Made by a program: the position numbers and the translations under genes
The notes under the pieces: model-generated
Seen by the model: the letters and a program-made list of their open reading frames with translations, nothing else
What the model was told of the DNA's origin: nothing
The model's database searches: none
Source: MFD01275-c22 sp963705885
GTDB taxonomy: Bacteria; Actinomycetota; Actinomycetes; JACCUZ01
Length of the DNA: 64,000 nt
Assembly (NCBI GenBank): GCA_963705885.1
Contig: OY970120.1
Span: forward strand, 186,001 to 250,000
Direction of reading: 5' to 3'
Part shown: piece by piece, positions 1 through 7,479 of the stretch
Numbering within the stretch: the stretch's first letter is position 1
Layout: each line of letters opens with the position of its first letter

Positions 1-938
1 GGAGCCAGGAGTTCCGCAAGTGCATCGAGTGCTTCCTGTGCCAGGACACCTGCCACGTTGTGCGCGACCACGAGGAGAACAAGTCCTCGTTCGCCGGCCC
101 GCGGTTCTTCATCCGGCTCGCCGAGCTCGACATGCACCCGCTCGACGCCAAGGACCGCAAGCGTGAGGCCCAGGCGCAGCACGGCCTGGGCATGTGCAAC
201 ATCACCAAGTGCTGCACCGAGGTGTGCCCCGAGCACATCAAGATCACCGACAACGCGATCATCCCGATGAAGGAGCGCGTCGTCGACACGCAGTACGACC
301 CGATGGTCTGGCTCGGCAGCAAGATCCCGCGCCGGTCGTCGCTGGCCGCGACCCGCACCCTGAACTCCGGTGACGTCGAGGCGGCCGAGGCCCAGGCTCG
401 CGACCGGCTGAAGTCCAAGCCGTCCGACCGGGCCGCCCTGAGCACGCTGCAGAAGGCGCTGCACGCGCAGGGACGCTTCGAGGAGGCCGCCGAGGCCGCA
501 CGCACCCACGCCGAGCACGCCGGCCGCAGCGGCCCGGCCCGGCTGGCGTCCCTGGGCGGGCTCGCCTGGGAGCTGCTGTGCGCCGTCGAGTCCGGGCAGG
601 TCGACGTCGACCGGGTCGAGGACGAGATCGCAACGAGCCTGCAGCAGGCCCAGCGCCACGCCAGCACCGGCACGGTCCTGTCCGGCACGCACGCCCTGCA
701 CGCCCTGCTCCACGGGCGCCTTGCCGAGGCAGCCGAGCACGCCCGGGAGGCCATCGTGTGGGACCAGGACCGGCTGGCCCGCGCCGACGACCTCATCACG
801 CTGTCCGAGGCGCTGGCAGCCCTCGGCGAGTCGCAGGAGGCGTCGGACGCGATGGCCGAGGCGCAGTCGCTGTGGCCGGACAACCCGCGGCTGGCCGGCG
901 CCCGCCACAACCTCGAGGACATGAACGTCCATGGCTGA
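1..938 (+). CDS. sdhB: Succinate dehydrogenase/fumarate reductase iron-sulfur subunit, 5' truncated, with C-terminal TPR-like extension
   Basis: The gene enters from outside the window and is read in frame 3. The first visible residues hold a C-x2-C-x2-C-x3-C cluster (CIECFLCQDTC), followed by CNITKCCTEVCP, the ferredoxin-type ligands of the 4Fe-4S and 3Fe-4S clusters that carry electrons from the flavoprotein subunit to quinone. The usual C-terminal signature IIPMKERVVD...DPMVWLG ends near nt 335, where homologues normally stop. Here the frame stays open for about 200 more residues (nt 336-935), alanine- and glutamate-rich and helical, with TPR-like repeats (ALHAQGRFEEAAEAAR, LHGRLAEAAEHAREAI, ALGESQEASDAMAEA). 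The stop overlaps the next gene by 8 bp. The SdhB part is certain; the role of the tail is unknown. Confidence 0.93.
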   Translation, partial: SQEFRKCIECFLCQDTCHVVRDHEENKSSFAGPRFFIRLAELDMHPLDAKDRKREAQAQHGLGMCNITKCCTEVCPEHIKITDNAIIPMKERVVDTQYDPMVWLGSKIPRRSSLAATRTLNSGDVEAAEAQARDRLKSKPSDRAALSTLQKALHAQGRFEEAAEAARTHAEHAGRSGPARLASLGGLAWELLCAVESGQVDVDRVEDEIATSLQQAQRHASTGTVLSGTHALHALLHGRLAEAAEHAREAIVWDQDRLARADDLITLSEALAALGESQEASDAMAEAQSLWPDNPRLAGARHNLEDMNVHG

Positions 939-1236
939 CCGGCTCTCCCCCGGCGACGTCGAGACCGCGCTCGCCGCGCTGCCCGGCTGGGTCTGCGAGG
1001 ACGACAAGCTCGTCCGCCGTGCGAACGTGCCGGCCGACAGCCAGGACGGCCTCGTCGAGGCCGTCATGAGGGTTGCCGACGAGGTGAACCACCACCCCGA
1101 CGTCTCCCGGGACGGCGACACCGTGACGTTCCGGCTCTGGACGCACAGCGCCGGTGGCGTGACGGCCAAGGACGTCGACCTCGCCCCCCGCATCGACGCC
1201 CAGCTCAGCGGGTCGGGCAGCGACACGGCCGGCTGA
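931..1236 (+). CDS. phhB: Pterin-4a-carbinolamine dehydratase
   Basis: A 101-residue protein, the normal size for this family. The signature EVNHHPDVSRDGDTVTFRLW followed by THSAGGVTAKDVDLA carries the His-His-Pro active-site motif that dehydrates 4a-hydroxytetrahydrobiopterin. In bacteria without an aromatic amino acid hydroxylase the role is uncertain, and a function in molybdopterin or folate metabolism has been suggested for some members. The ATG lies inside the last codons of sdhB (8-bp overlap), so it is probably translationally coupled. I see no hydroxylase partner in the window. Confidence 0.9.
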   Translation: MADRLSPGDVETALAALPGWVCEDDKLVRRANVPADSQDGLVEAVMRVADEVNHHPDVSRDGDTVTFRLWTHSAGGVTAKDVDLAPRIDAQLSGSGSDTAG

Positions 1237-1259
1237 CCCGGCGCTGCCAGGATGGCGTC

Positions 1260-1625
1260 ATGACGCTCACCGAGTTCCTGGAGGCGCGCATCACCGAGGA
1301 CGAGCTGACCGCCCAGGCCGCCGTCGAGTTCTCCCCCGACTGGCGCGCCCAGCTCGACTTCCGCGACGTCAAGGACGACACCGGGCACTACGTCGTGGTC
1401 GCCGACGGGCTCACGCCGACGGTCGAGCAGGCCGCGCACATCGCCCGGCAGGACCCGGCGCGCGTGCTGCGCGAGTGCGACGCGAAGCGCGCGGTGATCG
1501 CTGACCTCCTGCGGCGCCGGGCCGTGGGCGACGTCGACGGCGCGATGGCCCTGACGGAGGTCCTGGTCGCGCTCGCAGAAGCCTACTCCGACCACCCGGA
1601 CCACCGAGCGCGCTGGTCTGACTGA
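1260..1625 (+). CDS. DUF6221 family protein
   Basis: A 121-residue acidic soluble protein. It has the pattern of the actinobacterial DUF6221 family: an N-terminal FLEARITEDE helix, then HIARQDPARVLRECDAKRAV, and a tyrosine/histidine-rich end (AYSDHPDHRARW). No catalytic motif, signal peptide or membrane segment is visible, and family function is not known. It lies 23 bp after phhB on the same strand and could share its transcript. Its last codons contain the first copy of a 13-bp repeat that recurs at 1786. The family assignment is from memory of the pattern and has not been searched. Confidence 0.75.
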   Translation: MTLTEFLEARITEDELTAQAAVEFSPDWRAQLDFRDVKDDTGHYVVVADGLTPTVEQAAHIARQDPARVLRECDAKRAVIADLLRRRAVGDVDGAMALTEVLVALAEAYSDHPDHRARWSD

Positions 1626-1798
1626 CGTTGCCGTGAAGACCGGCTCGGGCAACGATGTCGGCGTGCGACTCACCATCACCCGAGCCGCTGATGCTGAGCC
1701 TGGTGGCGCTCAGCCTCGTCGTCAACGGGGTCGCGACGGCGTGGCGAGCGCACCGGGGGCGACGATGAGTTCCGGGTCGCAGCGAGGTCTGACTGACG
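1615..1798 (+). repeat. 13-bp direct repeat flanking a 158-bp non-coding insert
   Basis: GGTCTGACTGACG occurs at 1615-1627 (over the DUF6221 stop) and again at 1786-1798, just before the surviving part of a glyoxalase-family gene. The 158 bp between the copies hold no convincing gene, only a 25-codon hydrophobic frame at 1691-1768. A long exact repeat at both ends of a junction suggests a past rearrangement, but there is no transposase. Confidence 0.6.
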
Positions 1799-1971
1799 AA
1801 GACTCGCGAGAGGAGACCTTCGAGCAGCTGACCGGGCGCGGCGTGCGGTTCGAGCGGTACGAGGGCACCCCGGCGGAGACGGACGCGAAGGGCGTCTTCC
1901 GGGGCGGCGGGCCGCTGATCGCCTGGTTCAAGGACCCGGCCGGCAACGTGCTGTCGGTGATCCAGGCATAG
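1798..1971 (+). pseudogene. Glyoxalase/VOC family protein, C-terminal remnant
   Basis: Only the last 57 or so residues of a vicinal-oxygen-chelate protein remain: EETFEQLTGRGVRFE, a loop (AETDAKGVFRGGGPLIAWF), and the closing KDPAGNVLSVIQA strand that normally brings a metal ligand to the second beta-alpha-beta module. A complete member is about 120-140 residues. The open frame can be extended upstream to 1633, but that part is proline/arginine-rich and does not look like a VOC N-terminus. I read it as a truncated gene whose 5' part was lost at the repeat-bounded junction. Confidence 0.7.
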
Positions 1972-2085
1972 CTCGCGCAGCCTCCGTCGCGCGTGGCCGG
2001 GCCGACGGTCGCCGCACCTCAAGACGAGCGGCTGCGGTGCCGAGGCAGCAAGTCCGGCCCGTTCTCGGCTGCATCGGGGGAAGTC

Positions 2086-2598
2086 ATGCGTCGACCGCTC
2101 GTCACCGCCGCTCCGCTCGTGCTGGGGCTGCTCCTCGCGTCGGGCGCCTCGTCGGCGTCAGCCGTCTCCACGACCGCCGCCACGCTGCGCCAGAAGGCGA
2201 AGGTCGTCCGGGTCGTCGACGGCGACACCCTCGACGTCCGGCTGCGCAGCGGCCGCACGACGCGCGTACGGATGATCGGCATCGACACCCCGGAGGTGTT
2301 CGACGTCGTCGAGTGCGGTGGCCCGCAGGCGTCCCGCTCGCTGAAGCGACTCCTGCCCGTCGGCACCCGGGTCCGGCTGGCCTCCGACCCCACGCAGGAC
2401 CGCAAGGACCAGTACGGCAGGAGCCTGCGCTACGTCGTCAAGGCATCGACCGGCAGCGACGTGAACCGCGCCCAGGTCCGCCGAGGATGGGCGGACGTCT
2501 ACGTCTACGACCGCTCGCCGTTCCAGCGGGCCGCCGGCTACTTCCGGGCCCAGGACACGGCTCGCGCACAGGGCCGTGGCATCTGGGGTCTGTGCTGA
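2086..2598 (+). CDS. Secreted thermonuclease-family (SNase-like) nuclease
   Basis: A 170-residue protein with a cleavable signal peptide (about residues 1-25, ending ASSASA) and one SNase domain. Staphylococcal nuclease landmarks are kept: VVDGDTLDV, then VRMIGIDTPE holding the first catalytic Arg and the Glu, and KDQYGR holding the second catalytic Arg. It probably cleaves DNA or RNA outside the cell in a Ca-dependent way. The open frame extends upstream to 1993, but ATG 2086 is preferred because a GGGGGAAG ribosome site lies just before it and the signal peptide starts there. It stands alone between remnants and hypotheticals. Confidence 0.88.
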   Translation: MRRPLVTAAPLVLGLLLASGASSASAVSTTAATLRQKAKVVRVVDGDTLDVRLRSGRTTRVRMIGIDTPEVFDVVECGGPQASRSLKRLLPVGTRVRLASDPTQDRKDQYGRSLRYVVKASTGSDVNRAQVRRGWADVYVYDRSPFQRAAGYFRAQDTARAQGRGIWGLC

Positions 2599-2661
2599 CC
2601 CGTCCTCGACCGTCGCCGGGTCGAGCGGCTCGTGCTGGGCGGCCGCTACGGGTGGGGTGGG

Positions 2662-2982
2662 TCAGCCGGGTGCCCGGGGCAGGTCGGGTCGCGCGACCGT
2701 GAGCCGCGGCGGATGGCTCGCCCGGGTGGCCGCGGAGACGAGCTGGGCGCAACGCTGGCAGGCGGCGGGGTGTCCGGGGTCGAAGGTGACGGCGGGGAAC
2801 AGGGACCAGCGGGTGATGTCGGCTCCGCACGTGGCCTGCGGCTCGGTCCTGCCGAGGAGGACGGCGGAGATGGCGTGGCGGACCCCGACGGGCTGAAGGT
2901 CTGGCAGGGCGCGGGCGGCGGCCCTCGCGGCTGGGATCGCCGGGACGGGCAGGGCGCTGGCCGCGGCTGCGATGTACATCAT
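2662..2982 (-). CDS. Hypothetical protein with Cys/His pattern
   Basis: A 106-residue basic protein. The start is the ATG at 2982, with an AAAGG-like ribosome site 5 nt upstream; a second ATG follows directly. The N-terminus is alanine-rich and could be a weak membrane or signal segment. The middle reads VGVRHAISAVLLGRTEPQATCG, then DPGHPAACQRCAQLV. The single Cys followed by C-x2-C with nearby His suggests a small metal-binding or disulfide-bonded module. It contains no domain I can name. It converges on the thermonuclease gene (63-bp gap). It is probably a real gene, since the sequence is ordered and the start signal is good. Confidence 0.55.
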   Translation of the reverse strand: MMYIAAAASALPVPAIPAARAAARALPDLQPVGVRHAISAVLLGRTEPQATCGADITRWSLFPAVTFDPGHPAACQRCAQLVSAATRASHPPRLTVARPDLPRAPG

Positions 2983-3025
2983 GGTCGCCTTTCGCGGTGC
3001 TGGCACGTCCTGGTGTACCCGCTTT

Positions 3026-3138
3026 CGACGGGCCGCATTCCTCGGGGGTGGGGCGGCCCGGTGCCCGGCCCGCTCGAGCGGGTCGTGCACGACTTCGGCG
3101 AGCCCGGTGACCACCACGCTCCACCCGATGCGACTGAC
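3026..3138 (-). pseudogene. Pyridoxamine 5'-phosphate oxidase-family remnant
   Basis: A short stretch reads SRIGWSVVVTGLAEVVHDPLE. This is the strand that follows the FMN site in pyridoxamine 5'-phosphate oxidase-like flavin reductases. No start, FMN-binding N-terminus or C-terminal domain can be assembled around it in any frame, and it merges downstream into the hypothetical gene at 2982. I read it as an internal fragment of a decayed gene. Confidence 0.5.
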
Positions 3139-3244
3139 CTGTCGACGTCGTCGACTCGAACGTGACGGGTACGACGGCCGGCAACGCGGCGACTGCGAAC
3201 ATGACGCGACCCACGCGTGCACACCCGACGGGACCGCGCGTCGG

Positions 3245-3586
3245 TCACGGGGGCGATCGCTCCCCCTCGACTCCGCACTCGTCGAACAGGGCGAGCAGGT
3301 CAGCCCGGTCGATGGCCGCGGCGTCGCGGTCGCGGCCGGCCCAGTCACGGTCCAGTCGCGCCTGCGCGTCGACACCCACCGAAGACCGCGCCTCCGCGAT
3401 CCTGTCGCGGCGTTCCGCTGCCTGGTCCCGCAGGTCTCCCCGGGTCAGCAGAGCACGGAACCGCGCATCACGGCCCCGCTCGCCGGCGGCATCCCGGGGC
3501 GAGGCGATGTGCAGTACCGGGGTCTCGAACTCGGACCCGGCAGCCGCGATGCCGGGCTCCGGGTCCGCTGCGATGTGGTCGGCCAT
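3245..3586 (-). CDS. Hypothetical protein with Asp/Arg-rich helical repeat
   Basis: A 113-residue protein starting at the ATG at 3586. The N-terminal third (ADHIAADPEPGIAAAGSEFE) is low in order. The rest is a charged helix rich in RD and AA pairs (RDQAAERRDRIAEAR, RDWAGRDRDAAAIDRADLL). Arrays of this kind occur in the linkers of actinobacterial GAF, GGDEF and ANTAR proteins, but here no partner domain follows. No membrane segment is visible. It may be a small coiled-coil protein or a remnant of a larger regulator. The 295 bp between it and the next gene hold only a promoter candidate. Confidence 0.45.
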   Translation of the reverse strand: MADHIAADPEPGIAAAGSEFETPVLHIASPRDAAGERGRDARFRALLTRGDLRDQAAERRDRIAEARSSVGVDAQARLDRDWAGRDRDAAAIDRADLLALFDECGVEGERSPP

Positions 3587-3769
3587 GTTCGACCCTCGAT
3601 GCTCAGGCGCGCACTTCGAGCGCCGGGGTCTGGGGCAACCGCATGCACGACGGTGTCCAGCCAACGTACTCCTTCTGTCGAGCCATCAGCGGCTCAGGCG
3701 GCGACATCTTGGATAGAGCGCACGGCCACCAGCGCCCAGGGCGGAGTCGGCAGAGTCGAATCGCCTCGG

Positions 3770-3797
3770 TTGCTGTCGTCCGGCCCAGGCGTAGGCT
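3770..3797 (+). promoter_or_regulatory. Candidate sigma-70-type promoter for the alanine dehydrogenase-like gene
   Basis: TTGCTG (3770-3775) and TAGGCT (3792-3797) are separated by 16 bp and lie about 85 bp upstream of the GTG at 3882. Both hexamers are acceptable for the principal actinobacterial sigma factor. This is a visual call. Confidence 0.4.
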
Positions 3798-3881
3798 GTC
3801 GATCCGGGGCTACCCGTTCGCCCCTGGTGGCTGCGCCGCGGATGGACGGAGCACGGAATGGCCCAGGTCGAAGGGAGCCGC

Positions 3882-5030
3882 GTGAGCCGGTTGAGCCTCG
3901 GCGTCATGGCGCGGTCGCTCAAGGAGAACGAACGCAGGCTACCTCTGCACCCGCAGCACCTCGGTCGGATTCCTGATGACCTCCGGGAGAGCGTCTACCT
4001 CGAACACGGCTATGGCGACCGCTTCGGCGTGTCCGACGATGCGCTGAAGGGCTGCGTCGCCGGCTTCAGGACACGCGAGCAGCTCGTCGAGGAGTGCGAC
4101 GTCATCCTGCAGCCGAAGCCGCTGCTCAGCGACATCGCCATGTTGAGCGCCGGGCAGGTCCTCTGGGGGTGGCCGCACTGCGTGCAGGACGCGGAGCTCA
4201 CCCAGCTCGCGATCGACCGGAAGCTCACGCTGATCGCGTTCGAGGCGATGAACCACTGGAAGGGCGACGGCTCCTTCAGCCTGCACGTGTTCCACAAGAA
4301 CAACGAGCTTGCCGGTTACTGCTCCGTGCTCCACGCCATGCAGATCGCCGGATCCACCGGTGACTACGGGCGTCGGCGCAGCGCCGTGGTCATCGGGTTC
4401 GGCGCCACCGCCCGGGGCGCGGTGACGGCGCTCAACGCGCTGGGCGTGCATGACGTCGACATCCTCACGCATCGCGAGGTCGCCGCTGTGGCGGCACCGA
4501 TCCACTCCGCACGCATCGTCCACCTCGAGAACGACGAGACCACAGAGCAGCTGAGCTACGCGGTCACCGATGGGGGAAGGGAGTCTCTCGCCGGGTTCCT
4601 CGTGAAGCACGACATCATCGTCAACTGCGTGCTCCAGGACACCGATGCCCCGATCACCTTCCTGACCGGCGACGACCTCGCGGACATGACGCCAGGAACC
4701 CTGGTCGTGGATGTGTCCTGCGACGAGGCCATGGGATTCGACTGGGCGCGCCCCACGACGTTCACCGACCCTGCATTCGTGGTCGGCGACAACGTCCTCT
4801 ACTACGGCGTCGACCACAGCCCCTCGTACCTGTGGGACTCGGCCACCTGGGAGAACAGCGAGGCGCTGCTTCCCTTCCTCGGCACGGTCCTGGCAGGAGG
4901 GGAGGCCTGGGACGCGGACCCCACCATTCGTCGGGCCATCGAGATCCGCGACGGTGTCATCCAGAACCCCGCCATCCTGACCTTTCAGCACCGCGCGGCT
5001 GACCACCCGCACCGGCCTCTGGCGACCTAG
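3882..5030 (+). CDS. Alanine dehydrogenase/PNT-family oxidoreductase, N5-(carboxyethyl)ornithine synthase-like
   Basis: A 382-residue NAD(P)-dependent enzyme of the alanine dehydrogenase/transhydrogenase alpha family. The N-terminal substrate domain shows ERRLPLHPQHL and DVILQPKP, then WGWPHCVQD and AFEAMNHW. A Rossmann segment follows (VVIGFGATARGAVTALNALG), and the C-terminus has NCVLQDTDAP and VDVSCDEAMGF. The closest annotated relatives I know are called alanine dehydrogenase or N5-(carboxyethyl)ornithine synthase, so the substrate is open. GTG 3882 is preferred over ATG 3858: AAGGGAG sits at 3871-3877 and relatives start at SRLSLGVMARS. It appears to be monocistronic with its own promoter and terminator. 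Confidence 0.82.
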   Translation: MSRLSLGVMARSLKENERRLPLHPQHLGRIPDDLRESVYLEHGYGDRFGVSDDALKGCVAGFRTREQLVEECDVILQPKPLLSDIAMLSAGQVLWGWPHCVQDAELTQLAIDRKLTLIAFEAMNHWKGDGSFSLHVFHKNNELAGYCSVLHAMQIAGSTGDYGRRRSAVVIGFGATARGAVTALNALGVHDVDILTHREVAAVAAPIHSARIVHLENDETTEQLSYAVTDGGRESLAGFLVKHDIIVNCVLQDTDAPITFLTGDDLADMTPGTLVVDVSCDEAMGFDWARPTTFTDPAFVVGDNVLYYGVDHSPSYLWDSATWENSEALLPFLGTVLAGGEAWDADPTIRRAIEIRDGVIQNPAILTFQHRAADHPHRPLAT

Positions 5031-5132
5031 GTCCGATCCCGACAGCCGGGCGTCCCGCAGGATGTCGAGGAAGGCCCGTCGGCCTCGACGTCCTCAGCGC
5101 TTCTGGGGGGCGCTCCGCGGCTGCCCACGGAC

Positions 5133-5189
5133 CTCGCGGGATGGGGGCCGGCCCCCGTCTCCGAGAGCCGGCCCGTCATCCCCCGCGAG
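5133..5189. terminator. Bidirectional hairpin between convergent genes
   Basis: A GC-rich imperfect inverted repeat: the left arm starting CTCGCGGGATG pairs with a right arm ending CCCCCGCGAG, with GGGGCCGG against CCGGCCC nearer the loop. It sits between the stops of the alanine dehydrogenase-like gene (5030) and the secreted protein gene (5201). No U-tract follows, as is usual in actinobacteria. Confidence 0.5.
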
Positions 5190-5200
5190 CCGTCGGACCG

Positions 5201-6823
5201 TCAGGCGGTGTGGAACCCCAGCGCCCAGAACGGCAGGTAGGGGTTGCCGGCGAGGTCGGTGAGCCCGAGGTGGTGCTCCGGGTTGAGCACCAGGGTGTGG
5301 TTCGTCGACCCGTTCAGCGGCGCGGACGGCGTGAACACGGCCGTACGGACCGGCCCGGCCGCGCAGTCGACGGACGCGCCCGTGGCGTCCTTGCACGCCC
5401 ACGAGCCCGAGATCGGCGCCGGGTCGTCACCGGCACGGCCGCGCCGGTCGTCGCCGACGTGCACCAGAGTGTTCGCCGCGTCGACGCCCACGACGTCCTC
5501 GTGGAACTCCACGGTCAGCGGGCCGGTGCGCCGCACCCGCCAGGAGTCGCCGGTGAGGAACGCCGTCGGCCGTCGCACGTCGGTGTTGACGACGGTGATC
5601 GCCCCGGCGCGAGCTGCGGCACCGCGCCGACCTTCATCCTTGGCGGTCACACCCGCCTGCCACTCGCCGGCCGGGGCGTCGCACGGTCCCAGCGTGATCG
5701 TCGCGGTCCAGACCCCGTCCCGGGGCGTGCCGGACGTACGCGACATCCGCGCCTGCACGGACGCCGATCCGTCGGGGCTCTCGGGGCCGGTGAGGTGCGC
5801 GACCACCCGTCGCGCGCCGGAGCCCGCGTCCCGGACGCGCGCGACCACCTGGATCTTCCGGGGCTCCCCGGTCAGGTCCGCAGACGCCGGGGTCACCGAG
5901 GTGATCACCGGCACCGGGGCCTTCCGGTCACTCCCGCTGACCACGGCCAGCCTGCTCGACTGCCCCATCTTCGCCAGGCGCTGGGGGCTGTACCAACGCC
6001 CGTTGTCGACGGCGTCGGTGACCCAGACAGCGAGGCGCGCGGTCGACGAGCCCTTCCAGCGCCCGACCACGAGGCGACCCCGCCAGGTGCCGTCCTGCGG
6101 GTCACCCGACGCGAGCTCGAGCTCTGCACGCGGTGTGCGCCCACGCAGACCGAGCAGCGCGACATCGACGCCGGCGACTGCGGTGTCGTCGGTCGCCCGC
6201 ACCGTCACGACGACGCTGCGTGCCCGCGGTCGCGTGTCCACGGCCGAGGTCGACAGGCGCACCGACCTCACTGCGGGCTTGGCGGTGTCGGGGTTCGTGA
6301 TGGTGGTGAACGTCGCCGGGACCCCGAGGTCGGCGAGGTCGTCCGGGCTGTAGGCCGTGCTGTTCCCGGCGGCGTCCCGCACGGTGACCGAGACGAACCA
6401 CGTCGCGGTCCGGAACTGCGGCAGGACGGTGAGGGTCCCCACGAGCGCCCCCTTGCCGTCCGGTGACATCTCGGCCTCCAGGCTCCAGCCCCCGCTGTCG
6501 TCGCGGCCGACGTAGGCCGTGGCCTCCGTGACCCCGGACGGCGCTCCGGGGCCGCCCGTGTCCTCCGCCGTCGCCGTGAACGTCACGGTCCTCGCGCCGG
6601 TGCGCGAGTCGACCTCTCGGGGGTCGACCATGAAGGTCTTGAGCACCGGGTCGCCGTTGTCGGTCGACGGGAAGCACCTGGACGCCGACACGGCGGCGCC
6701 AGCCACTCCCGGGGCACTGCCGGGGACCTTGCCGGACGCGGCGACCGGCATCGCGGACCAGCCTGTGAGCGGTGCCACCAGTGCGACCGCGCCGACGACG
6801 ACGATGAACCTGCGTCCGACCAT
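5201..6823 (-). CDS. Secreted multi-domain protein with Ig-like (SbsA-type) C-terminus
   Basis: A 540-residue exported protein. ATG 6823 has a strong AGGGGG ribosome site and begins a signal peptide of about 30 residues (RRFIVVVGAVALVAPLTGW). The body is built of about four beta-rich repeats of roughly 110 residues, each with a turn like VRDAAGNSTAYSP or WVTDAVDNGRWYSP. The last 100 residues (LTVEFHEDVVGVDAANTLVH ... LTDLAGNPYLPF) match the bacterial Ig-like/SbsA fold found in cell-surface and polysaccharide-binding proteins. No catalytic motif or LPXTG anchor is seen. It is likely released or loosely wall-associated. It diverges from the DinB gene at 6988. Confidence 0.75.
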   Translation of the reverse strand: MVGRRFIVVVGAVALVAPLTGWSAMPVAASGKVPGSAPGVAGAAVSASRCFPSTDNGDPVLKTFMVDPREVDSRTGARTVTFTATAEDTGGPGAPSGVTEATAYVGRDDSGGWSLEAEMSPDGKGALVGTLTVLPQFRTATWFVSVTVRDAAGNSTAYSPDDLADLGVPATFTTITNPDTAKPAVRSVRLSTSAVDTRPRARSVVVTVRATDDTAVAGVDVALLGLRGRTPRAELELASGDPQDGTWRGRLVVGRWKGSSTARLAVWVTDAVDNGRWYSPQRLAKMGQSSRLAVVSGSDRKAPVPVITSVTPASADLTGEPRKIQVVARVRDAGSGARRVVAHLTGPESPDGSASVQARMSRTSGTPRDGVWTATITLGPCDAPAGEWQAGVTAKDEGRRGAAARAGAITVVNTDVRRPTAFLTGDSWRVRRTGPLTVEFHEDVVGVDAANTLVHVGDDRRGRAGDDPAPISGSWACKDATGASVDCAAGPVRTAVFTPSAPLNGSTNHTLVLNPEHHLGLTDLAGNPYLPFWALGFHTA

Positions 6824-6987
6824 GACGCCCCCTGTCCCGTGCCATCGCAGTGATGGACATGAGAACGACGCAGGGAGGTCCCGCGGGGTTCGCCCCACGA
6901 TCCCCGCGGTTGTCGCGGCGATCACCCGGCGCTGCTGAGACCCGTCGCCGGCGCAGCCATCCGGCAGGGCGGCCATAGCCTGGTGGC

Positions 6988-7479
6988 GTGGAGACCTTCG
7001 TGGCCGGTGAGCGGGCGATGCTCGACTGGATGCTTGACGTCCAGCGGGAGGAGGTGGCCCGACTCCTGTCCGAGATCGACGACACGGCGGCCCGAGCGCG
7101 GCTGGTCCCGTCGCTGACGACTCCGTTGGGGCTGGTCAAGCACGCCACGTTCGTGGAGATGGTGTGGTTCCACTCCCGCGTGGCCGGCGTGCCGCGCGCC
7201 GAGCTCGGCCTGCCGGAGACGGTCGAGGAGAGCTTCGTGCTCGAGCCCGAGGACACTGTCGACTCGGTGGGTGGGGCCTTCCTCGCCGCGTGCGAGCACT
7301 CGCGCGAGGTGGCTGCGGCACACGACCTCGAGGAGCAGTTCCCTTGGCATCAGGGCCCGGTGAGTCTGCGGTTCGTCTACGGGCACATGATCGCCGAGCT
7401 TGCCCGGCACGCTGGCCACGGCGACATCCTGGTCGAGCAGCTGAAAGCCGGCGCCGCGCAGACCGCGACTACACGTTGA
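6988..7479 (+). CDS. DinB/DUF664 family protein
   Basis: A 163-residue four-helix-bundle protein of the DinB/DUF664 superfamily, whose actinobacterial members are mostly mycothiol-dependent, metal-binding enzymes. The expected histidines are present in LVKHATFVEMVWFH near residue 50 and in FVYGHMIAELARHAGHGDIL near residue 135. The GTG start is followed by the usual METFVAGERAMLDWMLD helix. Specific substrate cannot be told. Its last 11 bp overlap the 3' end of ychF on the opposite strand. Confidence 0.82.
   Translation: METFVAGERAMLDWMLDVQREEVARLLSEIDDTAARARLVPSLTTPLGLVKHATFVEMVWFHSRVAGVPRAELGLPETVEESFVLEPEDTVDSVGGAFLAACEHSREVAAAHDLEEQFPWHQGPVSLRFVYGHMIAELARHAGHGDILVEQLKAGAAQTATTR

Noticed and set aside
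1691..1768. 25-residue hydrophobic peptide frame
   Set aside because: Looks like a single membrane helix but has no ribosome site and lies in the repeat-bounded insert; too weak to call a gene.
5141..6466. Long plus-strand frames opposite the secreted Ig-like protein
   Set aside because: Antisense shadows with Arg/Gly/Pro-rich sequence; the minus-strand gene has a signal peptide, strong ribosome site and domain matches.
6881..6909. Inverted repeat CCGCGGGG/CCCCGCGG between the secreted protein and DinB genes
   Set aside because: Eight-base GC-only arms are common by chance at this base composition, and the position between divergent starts does not suit a terminator.
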